DNA of 64,000 nt from Motiliproteus sp036960405 (lineage in GTDB: Bacteria > Pseudomonadota > Gammaproteobacteria > Pseudomonadales > Balneatricaceae). Position numbers and translations under genes: made by a program. Each line of letters opens with the position of its first letter. Within the stretch, counting starts at the first letter, position 1. Positions 16,313 to 26,732 of the stretch are shown here, piece by piece. Where the stretch lies: NCBI GenBank assembly GCA_036960405.1, contig JBALWS010000009.1, positions 9,025 to 73,024 on the forward strand, read 5' to 3'. The notes under the pieces are model-generated. The model was not told where the DNA came from, did no database searches, and saw only the letters and a program-made list of their open reading frames with translations.

Positions 16313-19300
16313 ATGCTAGATCTGCCAGGCTACCAATTCGTCAATCAACTTCACTGTGGCCATACCTTTACGACTTCTCGCGCGCTACGGTTAAGCGACC
16401 AACAGTCGGTCATCATCAAGCAACTCAATCCGGCAGCGCTTAATGCAGAAAACCTGAGCCGATTCCAATACGAATACGAGCTACTAACGCAACTTGATAT
16501 CCCTGGGATCATACGCCCCTTGGCTCAGGAAACCGTGGGGGCAAGCCTGGTCAGCGTCTTTGTCGATCAAGGCGGCATCCCTATTTATCAACTGATCGAT
16601 CAACAGTTGTGCAGTTGGCATCAATGGCTACCTGCGGCCATACGGATCAGCGAAATACTGGGACAGCTTCACCAAGCGGGACTGATCCACAAGCAGATCA
16701 CTCCCTATAACCTGCTGCTGAATCCTGACACGGGTTACGTCGAAATTATCGATTTTAGTTTTTCCACCCGGGAGGGCAAAGAGCAGGCTGATTGGGACTC
16801 CCCCTTGCTGCACCCCAAGAGTCTGCCCTATATCGCTCCGGAGCAAACCGGGCGCATCAAACGTAGCATCGACTACCGTACTGACTTCTACGGTTTCGGC
16901 GCTTGCCTTTATGAGATGTTTTGTGGCCAGCCTCCGTTTCGCGGCGACGATGATTTGGAGTTAGTCCACTGCCATATCGCTAAACAGCCTCCCTCTCCAC
17001 ACAAGATCAACCCGGCTCTGCCTGAAGTGTTATCGAGGATTACCCTTAAACTGCTGGCTAAAGACAGTGCACAACGCTATCTCTCTAGCTTTGGTCTGAC
17101 TCAGGATCTGCGGTACTGCTTTACTTGCTGGCAAGAGACCGCCTCAGTCCCGCTGTTTCCCATCGCTGCCGAGGATGTCACCGAGCGTTTTGACATTCCA
17201 CATAAACTCTATGGTCGAGTTGCCACGATCGACCAGTTGAAGCAAATTCTCAATCGCAGAACGGTGGGGCTTAAGCCGCACGAAGGTATCAACTCCTCTC
17301 CCAGTCGCAAACAGTCGGCCTCGACCTCCGGACTCAGTCAGACAGGCTTATATCTGCCGCAGGAGATGGTATTGATTAGGGGCTATGCCGGAGTCGGCAA
17401 GTCCAGCCTAGTTCATGAAATTCGACAGACAGTCAATCTCCACAATGGTCGTTTCATTAGCGGTAAGTTCGAACAATTCAGCCGCCACCAACCCTATTCG
17501 GCAATTTTCCAATCGCTGCAGAGTTTGGTTCGCCAACTGCTCGCAGAGCCGCAACAGCAGATCGACCATTGGCGCCAGCAGCTAGCCAATACGCTCGGCT
17601 CCAACGCTCAGGTTCTGCTGCAGATGATACCGGAATTGGAGCTGATCATCGGTGAACAGCCGTCAGCAGAGATAGCACCCCATACCGATGATCGATACTT
17701 TTTTGCCCGTCTGTTCCATACCTTGCTGCAAACGTTTGCGACCCCCGAGCAGCCGCTAGTACTGTTTCTTGATGATCTACACTGGGCCGATCAGGCCTCT
17801 CTGAGCCTTATTCAGTCCCTGACCCAAAACAGCCAGTTACCGTCTCTGTTGCTGATAGCCAGTTACCGAGATCATGAGGTGGGACCGGGGCATCCGTTGC
17901 GACTGACGTTAACAGAATTACGAAACTCTCCGCTGCAGCTTAACGAGATTACTCTCGCGCCCCTTACCGCTGATCAGATCAATCAACTGGTAGCCGAGAC
18001 GCTGGTTTGTCACCCACAGCAGTGTACTGGGCTTGCGCAAATCTGCCTTGAGAAGACTCAGGGCAATCCGTTCTTTCTCAAGCAATTCCTGATTTCACTG
18101 CATGAAAACGGGTTGATCTATTTTCGACAGCACCGCTGGCACTGGGATGAGGCTGGCATTCTCAGCCAGCAGGTGACTGATAATGTGGTCGATCTGCTAC
18201 TGCACAAGATACAGCGACTTCCACCCCGAACCCGCCGGGCAGCCCAGTTTGCTGCCTGTATCGGTAGTTACTTTGATCTTCGGACCCTTGCGGTAGTGCT
18301 CAAGCTAAGCCCCAGCGAAGCAGCGGCCGATCTTTGGTCCGCGCTATCAGAAGGGTTGATTCAGCAATCCGATGACCATCTCAGTCTTCAACCTAACAGT
18401 TACCATTTTGTTCATGACCGGGTCCAACAGGCGGCCTATTCCCTAGTTCCAAAGGATAAAAGAGAAACATTGCACCTGCAGATAGGGCTGCTGCTAATGG
18501 AGAACCTGAATCAGGAGGAGGTCGACAACCGTACCTTTGAAATTGCCAATCATCTCAATCTGGCACAATCGTTGATGGCCAGGCCTGCACAACGATTGAC
18601 TCTGGTTCAGCTCAATTTCAAAGCCGGCACTCGCGCCCGTAGTGCAGCAGCCATTGACGCCGCCTTTGATTATCTGCAGCGAGGGCTCCAGTTGTTACCC
18701 GACGATGGTTGGCAACAAAGCTATGACCTGACGCTTGCGCTACACAACGCAGCCATCGAGGCGGCGTATATTAAGGCCGATTATCTGGCGATGGAGCAGT
18801 GGACGGAGCAGGTATTGACCCAGGCGCACTGTCTGTTGGATCAGGTTCGGGTGTATGAGATTGGGGTCCAGGCTCTGGTCGCCAGAAATCAGTTTGAAAG
18901 TGCCGTAAAGACCGCCCTGAAAGCGCTGCGATTGCTCGGTATTTCTCTTCCTGAAACACCCTCCTTGATTCAAACCTGGACCGGTTTGCTGCGTACTCAA
19001 TGGCTACTGTTTCGGAGATCTTCAGGCCAGGTTCTAGCCGCTAAACGGATGCAGAATCCCAGATACCTAGCGGCCTCTTCAATACTGGTTAGCATGTTCG
19101 GTGCTATCAAATTCTCCAGTTCATCGTTACGCCCCTTGGTGATGGCAAAGCAGGTGGAGTTGTGTCTACACGAAGGCTTAACCCCGGTATCGGCTCAAGC
19201 CTTTGCCGGTTATGGGGGGGTGCTTTGCGGCCAGTTCGGTGCCATCGGGCAAGGTTATAAGCTGGGCCGACTGTCGATGAAACTGGATCAGAAATTTGAC

Positions 19301-22300
19301 TCCAGGCTGACACACCATCGGACCCTGTCATTGTTCAATACCTACATCCGGCACTGGAAGGAGCCGCTTAGCAAGAGTACCGAATCGCTGCTGCATGGCT
19401 ATCAACTGGCACTCGATTGTGGCGATGTCGAGTGGGGGGCATACTGCCTAGCCGCCCATATCCAGTTTGCATTCCTGCAGGGAGAGTCTTTACCCAAGCT
19501 GCAGGCACAATTTGATGAACAGATTCTCTGGTTACGTCAATCCGGTCAAAAGCAGTCGATTCAGTATTCCTTGTTCACCCTGCAGGTTGTCGATAACCTG
19601 CGCAACACCCGGCCGCACCCGACCTGGCTTGACGGTCAGTACTACCAGGAAGACTTCATGCTGGCGGAGCACCAGGCAGAAAACCATAAGACCGCCATCT
19701 GCCTGCACCACTTCTATAAAGCGTTACTGAGCTACCTTTTCGGCGAATATAAAGCGGCGGCACAACACTGTGACAGCGGCCGCCAATTCCTGCCCTATAT
19801 TGGCGGCACATACACCTTCGCCTTCTACCTGTTTCTGGAAGCGCTATCGCGATTGGCGTTGATGGCCGGACCGGAGGGGGCAGAGCAGCCATCAGATCTT
19901 GCCAACGTTAGTAAGATACTCAAACAGATCCAACTCTGGGCTAAGCATAGCCCCGGCAATCACCGTCATCATGCCTACCTGATCCAAGCTGAACTCTGCC
20001 GTATCCGTCAACGCGATAACCAGGCCAGCGAACTCTATGATCAGGCTATTGAACAAGCCAAAATTAACGGCTTTCCACTGGTAGAAGCCCTGGCCAATGA
20101 GCTTGCGGGAAGGTTCTATCTTGCCAACAACAGACCGACAATCGCAGGCAGTTATCTGGGGCAAGCCAGAAAGTGTTATCAAGATTATGGCGCCGAAGCC
20201 AAGCTGGTTCAGATGGATGAGGTCTACCCGACGGTATTCACCGCCACCCTGGAAACTACACCGGTCCAGGCGTCACAGCTGCAACAAAGAACCCCGCCTC
20301 GTTACAGCAACCAGGCGATCGATATCGCTTCGGTAATCAAAGCATCGCAGGCAATCTCCGATGAGATTGTGCTGGAGCGGTTATTGGGAAGGCTGATAAC
20401 ACTGGTTATCGAAAACGTCGGTGCTCAACGGGCACTATTGGTGATGAAACGGGATAACCGGCTGTTTGTTGAAGCTGAAGCCGGATTGGACGGCGAACCA
20501 CAATTTTTCACCGGAATGGCTTTGGATGACAGCGACCTGCTGCCGATCAGCATCGTCAACTATGTGGCTAGAACACAAGAGAATGTGGTGATAGGAGGTT
20601 CCGAAGATCCCGAAATGTTTATGCAGGATCGCTATATTCAACAGCGAAAGCCGCGCTCTTTACTATGCAGCCCTATTCTCTACCAGGGCGAACTCAGTGC
20701 CGTTATCTATCTGGAAAACAACGAAAACCGCGATGTGTTTGATCATCTGCGGCTCCAGACCTTACAGTTTTTGTTGTCTCAGGCTGCCATTTCGATAGAA
20801 AACGCCAAACTGTATTTAAGCTTGGAACAGTCAGAGCAGGAGTTCCGCTCGTTGTTTGAAAATGCCGTCGAAGGGATCTTCCGCTCTAGTCTGGATGGCC
20901 GTTTTATTTCGGCCAACCCGGCGCTGGCATCGTTACTAGGGTACCTGTCACCGAGTCAATTCCTCGAAGCAATCGAGGATATCGGCAACCAGTGTTTCGC
21001 TGATCGACATGATCTGCAGCAATTTCGCACTACTCTTGAAGCCGATAACCAGGTGCTGAATTTTGAAACCCGCTGGCTGCGCCGAGAAGGCCTCCCTATC
21101 TATATTTCTCTCTCTGCCAGAGGGGTTCGTAACGATCGGGGAGAACTGTTGTTTTATGAAGGTTCGTTGACAGATATCACCGAGCGGCGAGCCAAGGAGC
21201 AGGCTGAGAGGGCTCAGAAATCGGCACATCTAGCTCAGGAGAAAGCCGAAGCCGCCAATCAGGCCAAAACCCAGTTTCTGGCTACCATGAGCCACGAAAT
21301 CCGCACACCGATGAACGGCATTCTTGGGATGGCTCAGTTACTCAGGCAGGGGGGGCTCAGCGCAAGCCAGCGGGCACAGGTCGAGGCTATCCACCAGTCG
21401 GGCCAGTCGCNNNNNNNNNNCTGTTATCGATCCTCAACGATGTGTTAGATCTGAGCAAGGTGGAAGCTGGACAATTCGACTTGGAGCAGCAACCCTTTGC
21501 TTTGGTGGCACTACTTGGTGAGGTAAAGATGATTATCAAACCACTGGCCGCTGACAAGCAGTTAGCACTCCAGATCAACATTGATCCTGAACTGAGCGAG
21601 GTAGTTCAGGGCGACCGACGTAGTCTGAGCCAGATCCTGATGAATCTGTGCGTTAACGCGATAAAATTCACCGAGCAAGGTCAAATCGTCATCAGCGTTC
21701 GCAGCCTCAGCAACGATGGCCAGCAGACGCGAATTCGGTTTGATATTGAGGATACGGGTATCGGTATCCCAGATACCGCCAAGCAACGTATCTTTCAACA
21801 CTTTTCCCAGGCGGACTCATCGATTACCCGCCGTTACGGCGGCACGGGTCTGGGGCTCTCTATCTGCAAGAATCTGGTGGACCTGCACCATGGAACGATC
21901 GGATATCACAGCAACGTTGGTCAGGGCAGTTTGTTTTGGTTTGAGATCGATTTTCCGGTGCTGGATTCAAGCGCTCTCAGTCCTGACGTCATCGTCAGCC
22001 CCCCCCGGCAGAACAACAAAACCCAACCCTTGAGCATCCTGCTGGTGGAGGACACCGAGATCAACCAGCGTGTCGCCCAAGGACTGTTAGAATGTGACGG
22101 CCATCGAGTCTGCATTGCCAATGATGGCTACAGCGCATTATCGATCCACGACCAGCAGGGTCATGACCTGATATTGATGGATATCCACCTGCCAGATATG
22201 GATGGAATGGAGACCGCCCGGCGTATGCGTCAACATCATGATATAGCCAAAGCCAACACCCCTATCGTCGCCCTCACCGCCAGCGTGACGCCAGCAGAGA

Positions 22301-22830
22301 TAGACCGTTACCATGCGGCGGGGATCAATACCGTACTGGGAAAGCCGCTGCAACTGGAACAACTCCGCCAAGTGCTGTCCGAGCTACCGTCGATGCCCAT
22401 GGTAGGCAGTCCGGCCTTGCAGGCAGCAGATGGGTTGCCGGATGAACCGTTGGTCGATGAACCAAGCGTGCCCTCCTCATCCGCTCTCCTCAACTTGGCG
22501 CTACTACAACAGCACCTAGAGGCTCTCGGTGAAGATAAATTTAGGGAGCTGTTGGGGGTCTTGTACCGGCAATGTAACGAGCTCTTGTCCGGGTTAGAAG
22601 CCGCCTTGGCCGATCAGGACTTACCATTACTGACCGGCACCGCACACAAACTCGCCGGGGCCAGTGCCAATTTTGGCCTGACGGCACTTAATGATATCAG
22701 TCGGGAGATAGAGCAGATGGGGCGGGGCAAGCAAGGCCAACAGCTGGGCGACAAGATCAGTGCAGCCAGAAAACTCTATATACAAAGCCAGCAACGTTTG
22801 GAACAAACCGTATTACCGAGCAGTGAGTAA
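16313..22830 (+). CDS. Giant hybrid sensor: kinase-like/AAA/TPR-like/GAF/PAS/HisKA/HATPase/REC/HPt (interrupted by an assembly gap)
   Basis: A multidomain sensor of the type with an N-terminal Ser/Thr-kinase-like module. Visible in order: kinase-like fold (about 1-290), AAA ATPase (Walker A GYAGVGKSS near 356, Walker B VLFLDDLHWAD), a helical TPR-like region (about 740-1300), GAF (about 1340-1500), PAS (about 1505-1625), HisKA with MSHEIRTPMNG near 1660, HATPase (N box NLCVNAIKF; GTGLGLSI), receiver (VEDTEINQR, LILMDIHLPDMDG, LGKP) and HPt (GTAHKLAGASANFG). In the kinase-like module the HRD Asp is replaced (IHKQITPYN, Q128) and DFG is DFS, so it is probably a pseudokinase; Lys36, Asn133 and Asp147 remain. 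Ten Ns at 21411-21420 break the frame. Removing them plus one duplicated C restores an uninterrupted 2168-aa reading. Confidence 0.93.
21411..21420. other. Run of ten N (assembly join)
   Basis: The sequence before the Ns ends in codons for HQSGQS plus one extra C. The sequence after begins CTG TTA TCG for LLSILNDVLDLSK. Homologous histidine kinases read SGQxLLxxLNDxLD with no extra residues, so the two contigs probably abut or overlap by one base and nothing is missing. Confidence 0.85.
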
Positions 22831-22905
22831 ACGCTGTCCCTTGGTACTATCGTCCCTCATTGAATGTCTAGAAAACAGGTCAGCGCACCGCTAAGTAGAT
22901 TTCAG

Positions 22906-22936
22906 ATCACCGGCCTTCATCATGAAGACCGGTGAT
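22906..22936. terminator. Bidirectional terminator-like hairpin
   Basis: ATCACCGGCCTTCAT pairs with ATGAAGACCGGTGAT with a single mismatch, centred at 22921. It lies between the converging hybrid-sensor and porin genes and could terminate both. Confidence 0.7.
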
Positions 22937-22959
22937 TAAGATAGGTTGCCAGAAAACAA

Positions 22960-24327
22960 TTAGAATGGAACGATCGCAATCACCTGAAAATAGGTGTTGG
23001 TGTCGCTATTACCAATCTGACTACCACCACTGGTGTCGCTGTTATCGGGTGAATAGAAACCCAGTAACGGACTGATGATCAGGTGATCGTGCGCCACCCA
23101 CTCGGCGTAAAGATCGATCTCTTGGCCATTCAGCCCACCCGTACCGCCGGTAGTGTCACTGAAGTCAAACCAGAGTGCGCCCAGCGCGAGCGTTTCGCTG
23201 GGTGCGGCCTTTAGCGCGATGTGCTGTACCTCGGCATCACTGTTGAAGGGGCCTGCATAGTTGGCGGCCACTTCACCCTGGAACCAGGTGCCGTAACCGC
23301 GGTTAAAGCCAAAAAACAACGGATCAAAACCGCTATCAAAACTACTGAAACGGTAGTTCACACTGGGAGACCAGGGCGCATCGGCAAAGGTCCAGCCTGC
23401 CTCGACATAGTAGGCGTCTGCATCGGTTCGGGTCGTATCCCCCTGGGACTGGTCAACAAACTCTGCCGACAGAAACAAGCCATCGACCCCCGCGTTTCCC
23501 TGCCCGCGAACACTCAGTGTTTGCTGGCCATCACGGTGTGTCAGCCCCATAAAGCCGGCACTGTCCGCATCGACATCCAGACCCTCGATATAGGCCACCG
23601 CAACAGTCCCCATATCATTTACATACTCGAGATTGATACCGGCCAGCTCCATCATTCCTTGCGCGGCATTGTCCGACTCTAACCAGAATACGTCGGAGCG
23701 CAATCCGGCTTGCCCACCCAGCCTGAGCACCGCTGTTTTATCGAACGCCTTGTTGGCAGCCAGCCAATAAGCCCCACCTCGATCAAAATCAGGTGCTCCG
23801 GGAATTCCTTCAAATCCCTTACCAAAGTTAAGGGAATCACCGTTGATCAAAAAACCATCGCCGATCGAAAAGTTCTGACTACCGACAGAGATCTCAATGC
23901 CATCTTCGCCCAGCCCACTAATCATGTTGCCGGAACGCCAGCCGATATAGAGGTCCTCGAAATCAGTCTTACTTTCATCTCCGGTAGTAAATCCGGCTGC
24001 ATCACCGTCACCCCAGGTCGCGGAAGTCATCAAGTTCACTGCACCAAACAGGCTGGCTTTATTACTCCCATACTCTTTTGAGCCACTCAGACCATACTTG
24101 GCGTAGCCCTCCTGCCAGCCAGAGCTGCCCTCGGTGGTGTTTAACTGGGCATAGTTCTGTTCGCTGTGAAAGGTGCCGAGGATTGCCTCGAAGTCGAAGT
24201 TCAGCTGCGCGCCTTCTTCGTCATATAACGGTAACGCAGCTGCCGATGCTGCAAGCAAGCAGCCGGTCGCGGCCAGCGTTGCCGAACACAGATAACGTTG
24301 GGTAGGACCCATTACTCTTTTTTTCAT
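22960..24327 (-). CDS. Outer-membrane beta-barrel porin-like protein
   Basis: 455 aa with a signal peptide (MKKR start, hydrophobic stretch, cleavage near AAALP). The rest is rich in alternating aromatic/polar strands, glycine and aspartate, with almost no cysteine, and ends in QVIAIVPF, the aromatic C-terminal residue used for outer-membrane insertion. No exact family is certain; it is not a classical trimeric porin by its start. It sits downstream of the U32 pair and QhpE on the same strand after a 380-base gap. It could supply the outer-membrane route for amine substrates of the qhp system, which is an inference from position only. Confidence 0.8.
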   Translation of the reverse strand: MKKRVMGPTQRYLCSATLAATGCLLAASAAALPLYDEEGAQLNFDFEAILGTFHSEQNYAQLNTTEGSSGWQEGYAKYGLSGSKEYGSNKASLFGAVNLMTSATWGDGDAAGFTTGDESKTDFEDLYIGWRSGNMISGLGEDGIEISVGSQNFSIGDGFLINGDSLNFGKGFEGIPGAPDFDRGGAYWLAANKAFDKTAVLRLGGQAGLRSDVFWLESDNAAQGMMELAGINLEYVNDMGTVAVAYIEGLDVDADSAGFMGLTHRDGQQTLSVRGQGNAGVDGLFLSAEFVDQSQGDTTRTDADAYYVEAGWTFADAPWSPSVNYRFSSFDSGFDPLFFGFNRGYGTWFQGEVAANYAGPFNSDAEVQHIALKAAPSETLALGALWFDFSDTTGGTGGLNGQEIDLYAEWVAHDHLIISPLLGFYSPDNSDTSGGSQIGNSDTNTYFQVIAIVPF

Positions 24328-24707
24328 TATTATACCGTCCTGATATGAGGCTAATGATGAGCCGGTACGGCCCCTCCATCACGGTGAGGCGCAGGGGGAA
24401 TAAGTGAACTCAAGCATTCATTGCTAGCGACGAGCGGAAAACTCGATAACCGAACAGCTTGGTATCCCAACGGCAACGACCAACCTCAGCGTATCCGCCA
24501 GTTGTAAATTAAGTTGCCCCAAGATGTAGGGAAATAGGGATATTTTGTAACAGGATGTCGATCGTTGACATCGTCATAGGCGATCAAAGTCTCTCTGTGA
24601 GACGGCGCGTTCTAAGCGTCCCCAAACCTTTGAAAACATGGCTTACAGCGCATTGATAAGCAGGCAATAACATTGCTGGAATAAAAACAGGTAAGTTTAG
24701 AAGGTCC
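24328..24707. other. Intergenic region upstream of the porin
   Basis: 380 bases between the UbiU-like gene and the porin start. I see no ORF with coding character and no strong hairpin with a T run. It presumably holds the porin promoter. Confidence 0.4.
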
Positions 24708-25742
24708 CTAGCGAGTCCGGGCGATCAGGTTCGATGATTGCTGACGTAATACTTCAGGGTAGTAGCACATGTAACCGCTGCTGCACTGGCTCTGACTCTG
24801 GCGAAGCCCTTGAGCGTATTCGAGCATATTTCTGGGATCAGGATCGGACGCTAGCTGATTGATGGCGCGCTTGACCAGCTCGACACTTTTTTGCTTGCGC
24901 TCGAGAGGTGCGTCTCGCCCGGCAATCTTGACCGACTCGATGCCACTGGCATGCAGCTTTGGCAGCGCACATAGCCCGCAGGGGCCGTAGGGATAGCCCT
25001 CCTTGGTCACCGTGAAACCACAACCAAATCGATACCAGAGCCACTGCTGGTAGCACTCATCATTATGCTTAAGCGTATCGATCTGCTGCGAACTGAGTTG
25101 TGCTCCATCCATCCGCTGGTAATCGTAACGGTAGCTATCCATGCAGATCGCCCCGCCTAGCTGGCGGGGTAGATGAATGCTGTGGCAGACTCCCTCTTCG
25201 AATACGCAGCCGTCATTGAGAATGAACGTTTCGCACTCCAACTCCGGGATCTGGCGCCTGAGTCTAGCTATCTCATTGAGGGTCATGTCCCGAGGAAAGA
25301 TGATTCGGGTCGCTCCCAGCTCACGATAAAACAGTGCTGTCTCGACATTCCGACAGCTGGCGATAGAGCTAAGATGAATGCCGAATTCAAACCCTTCACT
25401 AGCGATCAGGTCCAGTAATACCGGATCACCGACGATCACCGCATCCCCACCAAGTTCGGCAAAATCGCTGGCCAACTGCAGCAGGCAATCCAGTTGCTCG
25501 GCGGTGTAGTGCTGGGCGTTCATTACTAACGACAGCTTTTTTCCCAGATCGTGAGACTGGCTAATTGCAGCAGCGAGATCCGCCTCCTGCGACAGATTAC
25601 TGAAGGTACGTCGGCTAACACCGGTGGTGCCGATGCGCTCTGCCCAGCTACTGGGTACCACGCTGCAATAAAACTCATCCGCCCCGGTGGCGGCTAAAGG
25701 CGCGATCTCATTAAGATGGCTCAGAGGGGCAACGATGTTCAT
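24708..25742 (-). CDS. U32 family protein, UbiU-like Fe-S component
   Basis: A peptidase-U32-family protein (TIM-barrel-like) of 344 aa. The region NDGCVFEEGVC matches the UbiU signature C-x6-C (residues 179 and 186; E. coli UbiU has CIMSEGRC), with a third Cys 14 residues later (about 200) and further Cys in GPCGLCALPK. UbiU uses four Cys to bind a 4Fe-4S cluster and, with UbiV, hydroxylates ubiquinone precursors without oxygen. The ATG at 25742 has AGGAG seven bases upstream, whereas the ATG at 25757 does not. The gene overlaps the 3' end of the UbiV-like gene by 32 bases, indicating tight coupling. Location beside qhpE suggests a role in quinone-cofactor formation or substrate handling rather than ubiquinone synthesis. 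Confidence 0.85.
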   Translation of the reverse strand: MNIVAPLSHLNEIAPLAATGADEFYCSVVPSSWAERIGTTGVSRRTFSNLSQEADLAAAISQSHDLGKKLSLVMNAQHYTAEQLDCLLQLASDFAELGGDAVIVGDPVLLDLIASEGFEFGIHLSSIASCRNVETALFYRELGATRIIFPRDMTLNEIARLRRQIPELECETFILNDGCVFEEGVCHSIHLPRQLGGAICMDSYRYDYQRMDGAQLSSQQIDTLKHNDECYQQWLWYRFGCGFTVTKEGYPYGPCGLCALPKLHASGIESVKIAGRDAPLERKQKSVELVKRAINQLASDPDPRNMLEYAQGLRQSQSQCSSGYMCYYPEVLRQQSSNLIARTR

Positions 25743-26688
25743 TCCAGTCTCCTGCAAATACTAAACACTTGATCGAACCCTGCTTAACGGCTTCGACCAG
25801 CGAGGCCTCCATCGCTGAGCTATAGCGATAAAACTGGGTATTGCCACGCTGAAATCCGACCAAGTCCTGGGCGGGCTGATCGGCGGCTTGGTTGGGTCTT
25901 TCCAGAGGGGTGACATAGTCCAGACACTCTTTTTGACAGGCATGTCCGGCAACGAACTTGTCCTTGTCATCCAGCCCTAACGAGCCGATCCGGCACATCC
26001 TACCTTTGACGACATAACCGTACGGCAGGTGAACCGACAGTCCCAGTTCACCGATTTGAAACTGCTCGGGCTGAGTAAAAGGCGGTAGATCCATCTCGAT
26101 CGCCTCGACACCAAAACGCGCTAGCAGTTGATGGAAGGGTTTCGATTGGCCGCTGTGGGGGTGTAGCTTGGTCCATTGGGCTGATGGCAGTCGGGGATCC
26201 TTGATCATTTTGTAGAGCAGACGACCCAGTAAGGGCGTCAGTGCTGGATAGTGGCGACGAACCAGTCGCAGCGTCCCCCAGTCGTTAACGACCACCTCGG
26301 TGCCGTCGGGCAGCAGCTCCAGCAGGGGGCTCAGCCGCTTGATGCCGCTATCGGTCAGTAGCGGTGTCAGCAGGCTCATCTCGACGCCTAATAGTTCGGT
26401 CTGTTGCAACGCTGTCTTGATCTGGGCGGGCGTCGGCAGCAAACGTTCACAAAACTCGTTGCCGATATGAACCCGAGCGACGGTAAAGCCGCCGTCACGT
26501 TCAGCGTCGAGAACCGCCAGCGGGATGTCCTTCCAGCCCAAACGTTTAAGACAGCTCCGCAGGCAAGGCTGGGGACCCAGTTCCAGTAGCCGGGTTAACA
26601 TTCCGGGGTCGGTCAATGCCAGTGACACTTGCGGTTGCTGGATATTAGCGACTGTCGGTATCGGCTTGAGTTGCTGTTTCTCAGACAC
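25711..26688 (-). CDS. U32-related protein, UbiV-like Fe-S component
   Basis: 325 aa from a GTG start. Four cysteines fall in the UbiV pattern: C80 in HIGNEFCERL (compare GEAVCSKR in E. coli UbiV), C232 in GRMCRIG, then C251 and C255 in ACQKEC. Overall similarity to U32 proteins is weak outside these sites, as is usual for UbiV-type partners. The 3' end overlaps the UbiU-like gene, and the start lies 44 bases after qhpE on the same strand, so the order qhpE, ubiV-like, ubiU-like looks like one operon. Together the pair would form an Fe-S heterodimer. The function in this setting is not known to me. Confidence 0.75.
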   Translation of the reverse strand: MSEKQQLKPIPTVANIQQPQVSLALTDPGMLTRLLELGPQPCLRSCLKRLGWKDIPLAVLDAERDGGFTVARVHIGNEFCERLLPTPAQIKTALQQTELLGVEMSLLTPLLTDSGIKRLSPLLELLPDGTEVVVNDWGTLRLVRRHYPALTPLLGRLLYKMIKDPRLPSAQWTKLHPHSGQSKPFHQLLARFGVEAIEMDLPPFTQPEQFQIGELGLSVHLPYGYVVKGRMCRIGSLGLDDKDKFVAGHACQKECLDYVTPLERPNQAADQPAQDLVGFQRGNTQFYRYSSAMEASLVEAVKQGSIKCLVFAGDWNEHRCPSEPS

Positions 26689-26732
26689 TAAATTTCAACC
26701 TTTCAATACGAACGGGTAAATGAATGTTCCAA

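Noticed and set aside
21442..22830. Separate histidine-kinase gene starting after the N run
   Set aside because: It lacks its own H-box, which lies before the Ns in the preceding frame. The two parts join perfectly as one gene.
24708..25742. Calling the U32 protein a collagenase-type peptidase
   Set aside because: The UbiU-type C-x6-C motif and the paired UbiV-like gene point to an Fe-S protein rather than a protease.
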